A stretch of DNA of 64,000 nucleotides. Source: Oreohelix idahoensis. Its lineage: Eukaryota; Mollusca; Gastropoda; Stylommatophora; Oreohelicidae. The stretch spans positions 62,001 to 126,000 of the forward strand of contig JAMPIV010012247.1 of the NCBI GenBank assembly GCA_024509875.1, written 5' to 3'. Both the position numbers and the translations under genes were made by a program. Below the pieces are notes generated by a model. The model had not been told where the DNA came from and did not search any database. It saw only the letters and a program-made list of their open reading frames with translations. Positions 32,537 to 44,765 of this stretch are shown here, piece by piece (position 1 is the stretch's first letter; the number at the start of each line of letters is the position of its first letter).

Positions 32537-33235
32537 TCACACTGCAGCCTACCCAGCTGTTGTTGTTTAACTAGGGCTCCTGAGCTTCTCATTTGCAGCC
32601 AGTACCAGTTTGACGAATCCTTGGTATTATTTACACTGTCTTTTCCTGTGGCTTTCTGCCAATCCGAAACTTGCTGAGTTGAAGTCATGAGCTCCAGTTT
32701 CTCCAGCTTGGGTGGCATTTAAAGGATCATCACATTTGTTCCCAAGCTAGGAGTAAGAAGCTCGTGGCATACTGTGTATTCCCCGCCATCTAAGGGGGCT
32801 CTCCAATTATGCAGAGCTAAAATACTGTGCTCTGGTTCTGGGTTGTCCCAAGGAATTTTCACGTCCTGCACAGAGCCACTTCTCAGCTCCCCCTGGGTCC
32901 ATAGTGAGATCCTCCTGCATGCAGTCAACGAAGTCAAAGCCAAAGAATCACGTCTGGGGCTCAAGTGACTTCTCCAAGCTTAGTGTGCAATGCTGGGTTC
33001 TCAACATGTTTCACCACAGGGGAAATCCCTAGAAGTGTATGGATGATGTCAAGAGTCAATGAGAGTGTAATTAGCCTCACAGACAGAGGTTCACTTCCAC
33101 ATATGTATATTGTAGCATTGCGCATAGCTGGTGGCCATATAAAGATGACTCCAGATATGCCTCCATGCATCTACCCAGCTGTAAATGGGTACCTGATTAT
33201 GCTCTTGAGGAGGGCAAAGCCAATGAGGAAAATAT
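32537..33235 (-). repeat. ~650-bp dispersed repeat, copy 1
   Basis: Shares long stretches with 56041-56660 in the same orientation: TTTAACTAGGGCT, GAGTCATGAGCTCCA-like, CATACTGTG.ATTCCCCGCC, GCTTAGTGTGCAATGCTGGG and GACTCCAGATATGCCTCCAT. The left edge is GTTGTTGTTTAACTAGGGCT, so on the - strand the element ends in an (AAC)n tail. No open frame is shared. A noncoding retroposed family, not identified. Confidence 0.8.
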
Positions 33236-33294
33236 AGTTAAGTCTCTAAATCTCGACCATTTCTGCATAAATAAGAAATGCAGACAAACAATTA

Positions 33295-33475
33295 ATACCC
33301 TTCAGCACCCCAAGGAGCATAGGTCGTCAACAAACACATGCTATGTCCTCCAGGTCATGAGTTATCAGTTCAAGGTCTTTCTATGTCTTTCTTATCTTTT
33401 TTATTTGTGTCTCCAGTTCTCTTCACGTGTTCTTTGGTCTACCTCCCTTGCGTGTATGTCACCGGGGCCAGAAAG
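33295..33475 (-). mobile_element. LINE family A 3'-end fragment, antisense
   Basis: The complement contains GAAGAGAACTGGAGACA and, further on, CTATGCTCCTTGGGGTGCTG, as in 34005-34195 and 40735-40955. Frames are broken. Confidence 0.7.
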
Positions 33476-33734
33476 TGAAACAAAGAATAGTAACAATACA
33501 GCCTTCTATGCATGTTGTAAAAAGAAACTAAGGAGGGTTGGAACATGGGATCAGCTCCTCCATCCTGTAGAAACTTTAAGCCATAAAAACTTCAACAAAC
33601 AATATAAATAAGTCAGTTAAAGAAAATAAAACTCAGACCATTATTACATGGTGTTATGTTAGATAGAGGAGCAAATATGGCATCAGATGTCTGTCTGCTC
33701 TTAGCTGGAGCCAGGCTGATACTCAGATCTAAAT

Positions 33735-34200
33735 AATTCACAGTGTAGACAGAGAATCACTTTGGAAATTGATGGGGCAACATGGAGTCCCCCTGAAAAC
33801 TATTAACTTAATCAAGAAAACCTATGAAGATATGACATGCAGAGTTCTTCAAGAAGGACAACTTACAGAACCATTTGGGATAAGAATTAGAGTGTGATGC
33901 ATCTTGTCACCATTTTCTTCCTATTGGCTATAGATTGAGTTGTGGATACATCGACCACAGCCATCAGAGATTCGAATCCAGTGGATGGCATTACCAGATA
34001 GTCCGTGTTCTAGATACTCCATGGTAAGAGAGGGAGAGGAAGACCAACGAACACATGGAGAAGAGAACTGGAGACAGACATGAGGGGAATGAAGAAGACA
34101 GTGAAAGACTTTGAGCTGATGGCACAGGACAGGAAGACTTTGCATAAGTTTGTTGCCTATGCATCATGGGGAGTTGAAAGGCGACGAATGAATGAAAATG
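33735..34200 (+). pseudogene. LINE family A: RT palm fragment fused to 3' end
   Basis: Across broken frames it reads SLWKLMGQHGVPLKTINLIK, KTYEDMTCRVLQEGQLTEPF, then near 33965 EIRIQWMAL, and jumps at ~34000 to the C-terminal tail (TNTWRRELETDMRGMKKTVK, LMAQDRKTLHKFV). The RT core after the palm is deleted. Ends in a GAATGAATGAAAATG-like tail. Confidence 0.7.
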
Positions 34201-34260
34201 AACTATAACATTTATCTGGTAAGTATCGTGCTTCAGCAGCTGGAAGACAAAGCAGATATA

Positions 34261-34850
34261 GAACCATGGTAACAGGTTCAAATAATAAGGAAAGTGGCAT
34301 GCAGAGTTTTTAGAAAAGTGTAACCAGCACTTGCACAGCAGAAAGGCAGAAGTTAAGGAAAAGTAAGCAGGCAGATTTAAACAAACAAAGAAACACCAGA
34401 ATTTCCAGAGACATAGCCTATGAAATATTCAAAGAAGCAAACATCTAAAAGGAAATACATTGATAAGCTAGCAAGAGAGGCAGTGGAAGCTGTAACCAAA
34501 GGAAAAAAAACGAAGGATCTGTACCAAGAATCTAACTGAAAAAATATGAGCCAAGAGATGAAGTAATCAAAAGATGAGAATGAAATATTAAAGTGAAGAT
34601 GAAAAGGTGAGGAAAACATTTTGAGGAATTTTGAAACAGACGTTCTGCATAAGATCCCACAACCAGAAGAAAAGGATTTACAGGTTCACAATGAAAAACC
34701 ACATTAAGGAAGATACAGACAAAGCCATACAATAAAGCTTCTAAGAGATGGGATGGCTGCAGGATATGTGGGGTATTTTAAAAGAATGATGGAAATACCA
34801 TAAACAGCTTAGAAATCTACTGCTGAAGTCCTGAAATGAGACATGTCATT
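34261..34850 (+). pseudogene. LINE linker-region fragment
   Basis: Degenerate frame with YIDKLAREAVEAVTKGKKTK and DLYQ, the conserved segment between endonuclease and RT in RTE-like LINEs. The same position appears in 24601-24795 and 63110-63200. Many stops. Confidence 0.6.
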
Positions 34851-35540
34851 GTAAAGATAATGAGAAAGCAAAAAAAAAATGTAAGTGACTCTGAGAAGAT
34901 GAAAATTGAAACATGTGACAGTGGGAAAGACGGAGGGAAGGGACAAAGCAAGACAGAGAGAAAATATTTGATGATTATGAAGAGTCTCACTATTTCTAAA
35001 TGTGTATATACAAAAAAATACATTTGACCAATATGTAATCTTGTTTCACACCTTTGTGTCTATATGTGGTGAGTAAGGGTTACACCATGTGAAATAAAAA
35101 CCTCTGTTGCTTTGACTTTGTTTGGCACCAATTTCATCAATGTAAGTGAAATGTATAAAAAATTATATAAACATTCTGTTTAAATGTCTCGTCTTTCTTA
35201 TTGACCCCATAACTGGAAGAACTGACAGCACATCGTTGGTGGAAGTTGCCAACAGAACTCATAGCCAGCACCCGAGACAAAGAGTTATGGAGAGAAGAAT
35301 AATAAGGTTGCTAGTCCTGGGCACAACCATCGTTAATTGCTTGTCAAAACATGCTTGGTATATTAGTGTAGCACTATTCTTTGCTCCCCAATATCTAGAG
35401 CAACATCTTCCCAAGAGGCTGCCCCATTAAATTGTTGATAAAGTCATTACATTAAAACATGAAGGAAACAGTCCAGTATGTTGGAAACACATCACAGCCT
35501 TTTGTGCAGTGGTGTCAAACATTGCTGTGCCCTGGCTCTG

Positions 35541-35963
35541 ACTTTCTTCTGGATCATCTTTGCTGTACTCTTGAACATGCATTGAGGGATGCAGCCGAAT
35601 GAATATGTCTTCACGCTAAGTCAGATAGCTGACTTTAACTCACAAGGCAAAAACGAAAATCAGAAGGGACACTATAAGAGACTTACCGATGACGCTGTGA
35701 TTGTCACTTGAAGTCAACAGGAGCTCCAGAGCTGGATGAATTGCTTTTCTTAAGTGTGCAACAAGGACTTTGGCCTCACAATAAGTCTAAAGAAAACAAA
35801 TAGGCTTGGCCATTTCCGCCACATGGAAATTGGTCATATCCCCAGAGATATTTTATATGGACAACTGGTAGACGGCAAAAGAACAGCTGGGGGACCGCAG
35901 CTGAAGTTCAGAGATGTGTGCAAGAGAGACATGATGGCACTGGACATAAAACAATGCAGATTT
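35541..35963 (+). pseudogene. LINE ORF2 fragment (family D), internally deleted
   Basis: Contains CNKDFGLTISLKKTN (after an RT palm) joined directly to RLGHFRHMEIGHIPRDILYG and LKFRDVCKRDMMALDI, a C-terminal tail widespread in animal LINEs. The part between is deleted. Upstream 35150-35430 may belong to the same element but I cannot support it. Confidence 0.7.
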
Positions 35964-36209
35964 TTTGTTTCTTGCTTTTGAGTTAATTTAATTTGAGCAC
36001 ACAGCCACATTCCACACATATTTTGGTGGTGGTAAAGTGATAAACTGCCATATTTAAACTGGATGTGCTGACATTGAACATAAACTCTTCACAGACTTAT
36101 TATTAGTTTTAAGTTTTATCTTGACATACCCTTTTTGTTTCCCAAATAAATATCTCTTACACTGCATTTAGATTACATTGTTTATTGCTTTTTTACCCCC
36201 TTATTTTAG

Positions 36210-36517
36210 GCACTGTGGAGAAGAAAGATAAATCCAGTGACAAGGATGACTCTGATGAATTTGAATTGATAAAGAAAGAAGACTTGGACCAGAATGGCGT
36301 TAAAGATGAAGATGACTTTGATAAAAATGAGGAAGATGATGAGGTAGATGGTGATAATGAAGGTGGTTATATTGAGAATGATCATGATGATAATGAAGCA
36401 GATGAGGTAGATGAAGATGAGGATAATTATGAGGCTGGAGAAGGTGAAGAGAGAGGAGATGAAAACAGTTCAGAGTCGAGCAGGGGCAAGGTAGATGAGA
36501 AAAAGAAGACAAAGTAG
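36210..36517 (+). CDS. SEC62: SEC62 last exon: acidic C-terminal tail with LIR motif
   Basis: Acceptor TTATTTTAG, phase 1; runs 102 codons to TAG. Encodes TVEKKDKSSDKDDSDEFELI, then KKEDLDQNG and a long Asp/Glu-rich tail ending KKKTK. DEFELI followed by KKEDL aligns with the vertebrate SEC62 segment that carries the LC3-interacting region (core F-x-x-I) used in recovery ER-phagy. The rest is low complexity. The six exons total 885 nt, in frame throughout, and correspond to the C-terminal three quarters of SEC62. Confidence 0.95.
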
Positions 36518-36572
36518 AGTTATTTTGCAATGTTATATGTTTCAGCTCAGACATGAACAGAGAAGTGCACAA

Positions 36573-36578
36573 AATAAA
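36573..36578 (+). terminator. Candidate polyadenylation signal of SEC62
   Basis: AATAAA lies 56 bp after the stop codon. Longer 3' UTR forms cannot be excluded, since the next ~1 kb is non-repetitive and AT-rich. Confidence 0.4.
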
Positions 36579-37582
36579 TATTCAGCTTCAGAAGAAATTG
36601 ACTGTTAAGTCTTGCAGCTAGCAGTATAGTTTTCATTACTTTGTTGTTTTCATAGGGATCCTATACTAAAGTTAGTGATGGATAATTTTAGAAGAACTTT
36701 AATGATTGGTAGATTGTTGCTAGCAGATTTCTCCTAATGTAACATTAAAAGCCAACTTGCAGGTTGATCAGAGTGGTTTCACTGCCTGTCTCAGTTGTTG
36801 CATGGTCATGCAGAGCCCCTAAAACATTTGCATTTAAATATTTGTTGCTGCCAGGTGCAGAAAAGATAAAAAATTGTGTCTGAAAAGCAATCCCTGTACA
36901 TATTGTATTACCTGCTTATTTATGTAATTTGTCTAACGTTTCCACCTAGTTAAAATTCATTTGAGGCATAGAAGCAGCTTCAGCAAAGACATTTAGTAAT
37001 TTTGTGTCTAAATAGTGGTAAATGTCTGGTAAGATAATTGTCACTACATTTATTTAGTGATATAAAAATATTTAGTAGCATAGATTTTACACAAACTTAA
37101 TCAATGCCAATTTTTTTTTCCATACTGTTTGTCCCTTGTGGCCACACTAACTCTCACACCTCATTTTTCGATCTACCAGGCATTAAATTTTAAAAAAAAT
37201 ATTTCTTCTAATCTTCAACAAATTTGCCATATATCAGAGAACACTATAATCTAATCTTGCAACAATGTATCAGTTTACTGCTTCTATTTCAAGCTGATAA
37301 AACATGCATTGTCAAATCTTGAGTTTGATCAAATTATTATACAGAAGTAGGATGAGGTTTTTGGGTTTTGTTTGGTTGTCAGCTGAATTGTCAAATCTTG
37401 AGTTTGATCCTACTGCAGAATTAGGAAGAGTGGCCATATTGTTATGTGTGGTTCTCAGCTGACTGTTGTAATTTGATAGCTTTGTCTGGAGATGGTTTAC
37501 TTTTACTAAATGGCCTATTGTTTGTATTTCTTGTTGGGGATAAACATCAGCTTTACATCATTACCAGGTGTCTTCTCCTCTT
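36579..37582. other. Non-repetitive AT-rich DNA, possible SEC62 3' UTR extension
   Basis: No repeat or coding structure recognised apart from a short duplicated phrase (GTCAAATCTTGAGTTTGATC at ~37312 and ~37389). Confidence 0.4.
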
Positions 37583-37592
37583 CAGAAGTATA

Positions 37593-37853
37593 GGAAAAGG
37601 AAAAAAAAGGATCTCGTTACATGCCTATTGAGGCATATTGGGAATACGGTGTTAGGCCCATATTTTCTTGACCATCGGCACACTAGGGGTGATGTGGTCA
37701 GCATCACACCGGCCGCCTTAACCTTCCCAGAGTTGCTCTGGTACCCAATTCATGAGGCTGGGTCGACCCCGGAGCCGTTTGCATTCTAAAAAATCCCACC
37801 TCAACTGGGGATCGAACCATGGACCACCGAGCTAGGAAGCCAGTATGATACAC
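37593..37853 (-). mobile_element. tRNA-derived SINE, second copy, with target duplication
   Basis: Same family and orientation as the SINE at 30716-30986. The B box GGTTCGATCCCC is intact; the extreme 5' end (A-box side) is truncated. Flanked by the 10-bp duplication CAGAAGTATA (37583-37592, 37854-37863). Confidence 0.9.
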
Positions 37854-38195
37854 CAGAAGTATACCACCAAGAATCTTCTTTCTTTAGAGCTTTCCTACAT
37901 CATCGTTCATATTTAGTTTTCTGTTTTTTGTTTGAAAAATCACATCCTTTTTTTTTTATCTTCCTGCAAGAAGGTTAAGATTTTCTTACTGGCTGGTTCT
38001 CAACTCTTTGAAAATAATTTTTTTCCCACTACCACTTTTGCTTTCTTTCTTCCCCTCTGTCAAGAATTTCTGGAAACTCCTCTTTCCTGATTAAACATCA
38101 GCATGTATATATTTCCTGTGTGTTTTTATTTCTTGCCACAGCGTATTATTTGTTAGGTTTGTTTGATTACTCACAGGAGGACAGATAGATTTTAG

Positions 38196-38662
38196 TTTGG
38201 TTTGGTTTTAAGGACTATCTTCATTGCACATGGACTACTCCATCAGTGCTCCGATCTCCTCCCTTAGATCACACAAGGAGGATCTCAGCACAGTGCACGA
38301 ACTCCGTAGCACCGGCGAGAATCCCAGTGTGTATATATAGGAATCACACATTCTATAAATTTTTTGTTGTTGTGGGTAGATTTCTAATTTTTAAATTTTT
38401 ACCAGGGCAGTGGCCTGATAGACCTACTCTTTACGATTTCCAACTGACGTGGGATTTTTAACGTGCGCAACTTGCACACAGGACCTCCTATTTTTTCGCC
38501 CTTATCTGAGAAGGCTAGGCATCCGATCTCACTACCCAGGAGACCAGGGGGGAGTATGACATCATTAGGACCACTGGTTCTGAAAAATTCTATTTACATA
38601 AATTATATTCCTTCAACTAAGAATTGAACCCGGTACCTCTTAGCCATTCTGACCCCCCAGAT
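38196..38662 (-). mobile_element. SINE-like retroposon with target duplication
   Basis: Flanked by AGATAGATTTTAG (38183-38195 and 38663-38675). On the - strand the head reads GGCTAAGAGGTACCGGGTTC, with a B-box-like GGTTCAATTC. The body includes GCACGTTAAAAATCCCACG. No coding capacity. The A/B-box spacing is shorter than in a tRNA, so the tRNA origin is uncertain; the retroposition is well supported. Confidence 0.75.
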
Positions 38663-38689
38663 AGATAGATTTTAGATTTGATGTAACAT

Positions 38690-40734
38690 ATAAGTCTTCT
38701 AACTAGAATATTATGAACATTTTTAACAAGTGTATCATTTATAATCACTAGAATAATACACTTAGTCTTTGTAAATGTGCATTACAGCCACTTGCAAAAT
38801 GCACATGAGAATGCAGCTCAGTCATTCAGTGAGAGTCCAAATAGTTGCTACATATAAATTGACTACTCAAGCGAACTGTGAGAATATCCATTCTTGATAT
38901 ACGATTTTAAATGCGATATGATTACGGGAGTTGGTTATTTAGAGCTGGTTATTTTATATTTGCTTGTCCTCATGAATTCTTCATTTAATGGAAGTTCATT
39001 TATTTTTATGGTGTTTTTGGTTTAATTTTTGGTTCGGTATCATCACTAGATGACGATAAGATTAGTTTTCTATGAGCATGTTGTTTAACATACATTTATG
39101 AAATGTACATTAAAATATGACAAGTCTCAGAATGTTTCATTTTTGCTTGTCTTTTACTTTAATATCTCCCTATGTTTTGTATCTTATTTTTAAGTTTAAT
39201 TGTCGAGATCACCTATAACTTACTTGTAATTACACTGAGATTTTATTATGTAGCTTACATGCAGTGACTTGCACCATGCTCATCACCCTCAGTTTTTGTG
39301 GGAGGCAGTGTCTGAGGACATTAGTTCAAGTGTATAAATTCTTATGTTTCCCAGTGTCTGGTTTTGGTATCACAGTTGCCCATATACAGGTTAGAATAAC
39401 ACTCGTTTCTACTCTTATACCTGTAATAAGGCTGTTCCTCAAGCTTGTAAACTAGGCTCAAGTTCATCATGTATCTACTTTTTAATAATGTGAGTAAAGC
39501 ATGTGTTGATGCTTTGCTTCATGGTAAAAATAAGAATTTTAACTACAGCTCACTCAGCACTCATAAAAGCAAAGTGGGCATGCTACAAAACCACTCTCTC
39601 TTTGTGAAACATGGGCTGCAACTCTTGCTGGCTACCAGTTGTGGGCTATCTTTTTTCAACTCTGCCCATGACAGCCCAGGTTCCTTTGCATCCACCCACA
39701 GTTCTTCATTGTGTCTTTGGTTTCTTCCCTTTCTCTGCCCCTCTGGGTTCTACTCTGGTTGAAGGTTTGCTGATGGTGTTGTCTTGTCATCTCCATTTTC
39801 TCCAGCTGTGTTTGATGATGTCATGGTATGTTATTGCATCTGGTCATTTGAAATGGAGAATGCAATGGAAGCATCAGCTGGTGATATTCTTAGTGACATT
39901 CCATGTTTTTTAGCTATAGACTGGTTTTATATTTTCTGGGAAAGAGTTGAAGGCAAATATTTTCCTGGCAAAGATATCCTGATTAGTTACTCCTTTTTCA
40001 GTGTTGTTTCCAGAGCAGGTAAAGCTAAGCAGTTCTTTCTTCAATCATCTGAACATTAATCTTTGTAATATCTGTTTGCCTGTTATTCTTTGTTTTATTT
40101 ACATTAATAAGTAGTCATGATTTACTGCTTCTCCCTTTAGCTGTTTGTTTTTCCCCACATGTGTGTTGTTTATGTGATAAGACACAGATCTGAAAAATCG
40201 AGATCTCTTAGTTGTTTACCAAATGCCCATTATATTCCTATTTTTTAGAATTTCAAAGCATCTCAAATATTTTCCATATGCCTGATGGTCTTTACTATCT
40301 AATCATTATTTTCCTTTGCATTCCTTACGGAGCATAGAGTTGCCACTGGAACTGATCCTCTTGCAGGGCCTGCACCAAGCTGTCACATGGTCTTGTTGTG
40401 GTACTTTGTTTTACATGATGAGGTTGCCAGTAACCCATACACAACCTCGTAGTCACCATACACAACATGCCTGAAGGTGCAATAGTCCTGTTCTTCCTTT
40501 GCCCCTTCAAAGACCCCTGGGAACTATACAGGGCAATGTCCTGAACAGATACTGTTTTTGTCCAGTAATTGGTGTTTTGTGTCTTGCTTCATTCTATCTT
40601 TTTTCCACCATTTCCAATAGTTTTATATTTCAGTATGTCATTGCCCAGGCCATATTATCCAGTTTCAGTCTGCATTCTCACATTCAGCACAGCGATTGTA
40701 GATTTGTGTTCTTATTCATAGGAAATTTGAAGGA
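38690..40734. other. No gene recognised
   Basis: Two kb of AT-rich DNA. Open frames at 39469-39762, 39611-39913 and 39784-40059 overlap each other and show no family motif. 40321-40460 weakly resembles the short repeat at 24118 and 51883. Confidence 0.4.
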
Positions 40735-40955
40735 AATGTTGTCACTGGATAGGACACATATTGAGGAAACATGTTGTGGAATCCCCAGAGTAAGAGAAGC
40801 ATAGACAGACCAAAAAACACATGGAGAAGAGAACTGGAGACAGAAATGAAAATGATGAGGAAGACATGGAAAAAGAACTTGAGTTGATGGCACAGGACAG
40901 GAGGACTTGGAATGTGTTTATTGAAGGCCTGTGCTCCTTGGCGAGCTGAAGGGTA
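40735..40955 (+). mobile_element. LINE family A 3'-end fragment
   Basis: Encodes in broken frames a C-terminal LINE tail: GGAATCCCCAGAGTAAGAGA region, then ACATGGAGAAGAGAACTGGA, then GATGGCACAGGACAGGAGGA and AAGGCCTGTGCTCCTTGGCG. Its last ~60 bp are the closest single-copy relative of the minisatellite unit at 10518-11940. Confidence 0.8.
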
Positions 40956-40984
40956 TTGATTGATAGGAAACTTGTTGGTGGCAC

Positions 40985-41280
40985 TTCCAGTATCTGGCTT
41001 TCATCAAGGCTGTATTGTGCACATCTCTTTGAGAGGATTCTTCCAGTATCTGGCTTTCATTAGGCTGTATTGTGCATATCTCTTTGAGAGGATTCTTCTA
41101 GTATCTGGCTTTCATCAGGCTGTATTGTGTACATCTCTTTGAGAGGATTCTTCCAGTATCTGGCTTTCATCAAGGCTGTATTGTGCACATCTCTTTGAGA
41201 GGATTCTTCCAGTATCTGGCTTTCATCAGGCTGTATTGTGCACATCTCTTTGAGAGGATTCTTCCATACTCTGGCTGGTT
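40985..41280 (+). repeat. ~55-bp minisatellite, five copies plus a partial
   Basis: Unit: CTTCCAGTATCTGGCTTTCA, then TCAGGCTGTATTGTGCACAT, then CTCTTTGAGAGGATT. Copies differ by one or two bases. It begins ~30 bp after the LINE 3' end at 40735-40955. Open frames across it are artefacts. Confidence 0.93.
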
Positions 41281-42469
41281 GTTGTATTTGTAACATTTTT
41301 TTTCCTTGACTTGGGTTATCTGCCCTAGCGCAAGCTCCAAACCTGGTTTTTCTCCTTTTGCCTCTCCCACATTACCTTTTCAGCTTGACCTGTGAGTATC
41401 ATAAGGCTCCCACTGACTTAGCTAATGTTATCCACAAGACTCGCAATACCATCCCACCCTTTCTAGGTGGAGCGAAATGGGATGGATGTTGCCTAAAGCT
41501 AAGCAGAAATTGTCAGCTCTGAAGGACTATTGCATCTGTTCCTTTTGTCATATATATAAGGTCTTACAAACTAGTTTTGTCTTTTTTTCTTCTTTATACC
41601 TTATCCCATATGAAGTATTTGGATATTGTCTTGAATGTATCATTTACAGAACATTGTGATGGGACAGTTAAGTTTTGCAGTTGTTGAATTTGGTCTCATT
41701 TAGACACTCAGAAGTGTTAATTTAGATTAATAGAACATACGCTTCACATATTATTTGTCCAAGTTATCATTTTGTTTGAGCAGTTTTTTTTTAACAGAGA
41801 AGAGACTGGAAAGTTTTAGGACTGTGACATTTTTACTTGAAGAACTTCTAAAATATTAACGTCTTATATTAAATTATTCTGACAAATTCAACATCCAGTT
41901 CTATCTCATATATATATTACTGCTGATAGAATGAGCATAGTCCTAGTCAAGTACACAGCACAGAAATAAATATACACCAGTCTGAAACTTGTAATTTATC
42001 TTTTATCATTAACATTGCAGAAAAATGCATTATTTATTTCAGTTCTTGCAGTGCGAGATAAGTGAAAACTTGCTATGAGATGCAAAACAGAAATAAAATA
42101 TATAATTCTGGGAATTAACATTTTCTGTGTTGTCTTCTGCCTGTTTTACACTGTATTCAAAACTGATGGATCAGTGCAGCTTTCCATCACTGTAATCCAG
42201 ATTAAGCTGCTATTTATAGCTTAAGCTTAAACACAACACTATATGGTAGAGTATCATAACTGACAAACTGCAGAGGACTGAAGCTGTCTATTGTTGATGA
42301 ACAATGGTGAGTGCGTTTCTGTTAATAATGCAAAAATGGTGACCTCATACATAGGGATGAGGAGGATTGACGCTAGCCAAAGCGTTAAGATGTGCTTTTC
42401 TCTGCCATAATAATTCTTTCCAGCTGAGAAGAAAAATAAGGTCTAAAAATGATTCACCTTTAGAGCGAT
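41281..42469. other. No feature recognised
   Basis: AT-rich DNA without clear coding, tandem or transposon-end structure. Confidence 0.4.
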
Positions 42470-42640
42470 TTAATACCATTTTTGTTCAGTCGTTCCTCCT
42501 CTACTATAATGTGTAGAGGTTTGCCAGAGAGAGTGCCATACTATCCTATCGGTTATCTTAATCTGTGCCAGTTCATTGCCTTTAAGGACAGTCCGCTTTT
42601 CTCTCTGCAGTTTCTTGTAATAGAATTTTAAGACAAACGG
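42470..42640 (-). pseudogene. LINE family B C-terminal fragment, antisense
   Basis: - strand ITDRIVWHSLWQTSTHYSRG followed by GTTE matches the C-terminal end of the LINE family at 42951-43304 and 52381-53170, which ends in a comparable WR-SLFQTSTPHGR segment. The N-terminal side of this frame (MEDVRRQPLYLAM) is unrelated. Confidence 0.6.
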
Positions 42641-42950
42641 GTGATTGGCCTGTTGTGCCATAGCAAGGTAGAGGGGCTGCCTCCTTACATCCTCCATGCA
42701 TGCCGTCTGGCTGGTTCATGGTTTTACCTACTATTTCATTTGACACAAGATCCACTCAGGTCAGTCAGAATACCTCCTCACTGTTTCAACAAGGGCTTGG
42801 GACCAGCCTAGGCAGAGTTGGCTTTAAAAAAAAAAAAATTTGTTCATGGCAGAGAATGGAATACAACGAATCACTGATGCCCAATCTGTGCCCTTAAATG
42901 TCATCATTTTTTCATAGTTGACAGTTAATTTACATGTGCTACTAACAATA

Positions 42951-43304
42951 GCTGGTTGAAGTAACAAGAAGAGACATGGTCCGCAACCAGACGATACGTC
43001 AAGGCCTAAAATCCCACCCCCTGCAGACCCAAGTAGAACAGTCCCAACTAAGATGGTTTGGTCATGTCTGCAGAATGGGAGAAGATCGGCTACCACAACA
43101 AGAATGGGAAACAAAGAGCCAGGGATCCAGACCCCCAGGATGACCCAGAGTCCGCTAGGAGGACAACATTAGACAATCTTTGAAGGACCGAGGACTAGAA
43201 TGGAACCAGGCCAGGAGGAAGACAGCCGATAGGATACTCTGGCGCTCTCTCTTCCAAACCTCTACACCTCACGGTAGAAGGGGAACGACTAAGTAAGTAA
43301 GTAA
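42951..43304 (+). mobile_element. 5'-truncated LINE family B insertion with 13-bp target duplication
   Basis: Almost identical to the end of 52381-53170 (ACAAGAAGAGACATGGTCCG, AGATGGTTTGGTCATGTCTG). Ends in a (TAAG)n tail. Flanked by GCTACTAACAATA at 42938-42950 and 43305-43317. Confidence 0.92.
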
Positions 43305-43317
43305 GCTACTAACAATA

Positions 43318-44262
<945 letters not shown>

Positions 44263-44765
44263 ATTCTTTAAGCGCCAAACACGGCGCATAAGGCAGAAAC
44301 CAGTGCTCTCCAGGTTGTTCGTTGTGACGCCACTCCTCTTAGCTCTTGCACATTATTTAGGCCCAATGTTCTTCCTTCTCTTATTATTGTTCTTCTGAGT
44401 GTTTCTTTTGGTCTTCCTTTTTTCCTCTTACCCTCAGGAACCCAAGTGAGCGCCTGTAGTGGTATTCTGTTGTTTTGCATTCGTAGGACATGACCGATAT
44501 ATGACCATCGTCTTTTCCTTATATAGTTGGAGACATATTTCTGCTTAGAGTCTTCTCTTATTTGTCGATTAGTCTTGAATTCTTTCCAACTGATGTTCAT
44601 GAGTTTTCTAAGACATTTGTTCTCGAATGTATTCAGCTTTTTCTCCAATGATTTTGTTATTTTCCAACTCTCACAGCCGTATGTTAACACTGAGATAACA
44701 TTTGAATTAAACAGACGAAGCTTGGTATGTATATTCAATGATCGTAATTTCCAAATGTTAGATAA
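44263..44765 (-). pseudogene. LINE ORF C-terminal part (thumb and tail)
   Basis: SNIWKLRSLNIHTKLRLFNS, VLTYGCESWKITKSLEKKL, NKCLRKLMNISWKEF, RRWSYIGHVLRMQNNRIPLQ and KGRPKETLRRTIIREGRTLG. Typical RTE-like C-terminus. Its stop is near the (TTA)n tail. It continues the frame of the RT part beyond the DNA transposon. Confidence 0.9.

Noticed and set aside
36300..36572. His/Leu-rich 90-codon frame
   Set aside because: Antisense shadow of the acidic SEC62 tail.
39469..40059. Three overlapping open frames of 91-100 codons
   Set aside because: Mutually overlapping, no motif, no splice context; probably chance.
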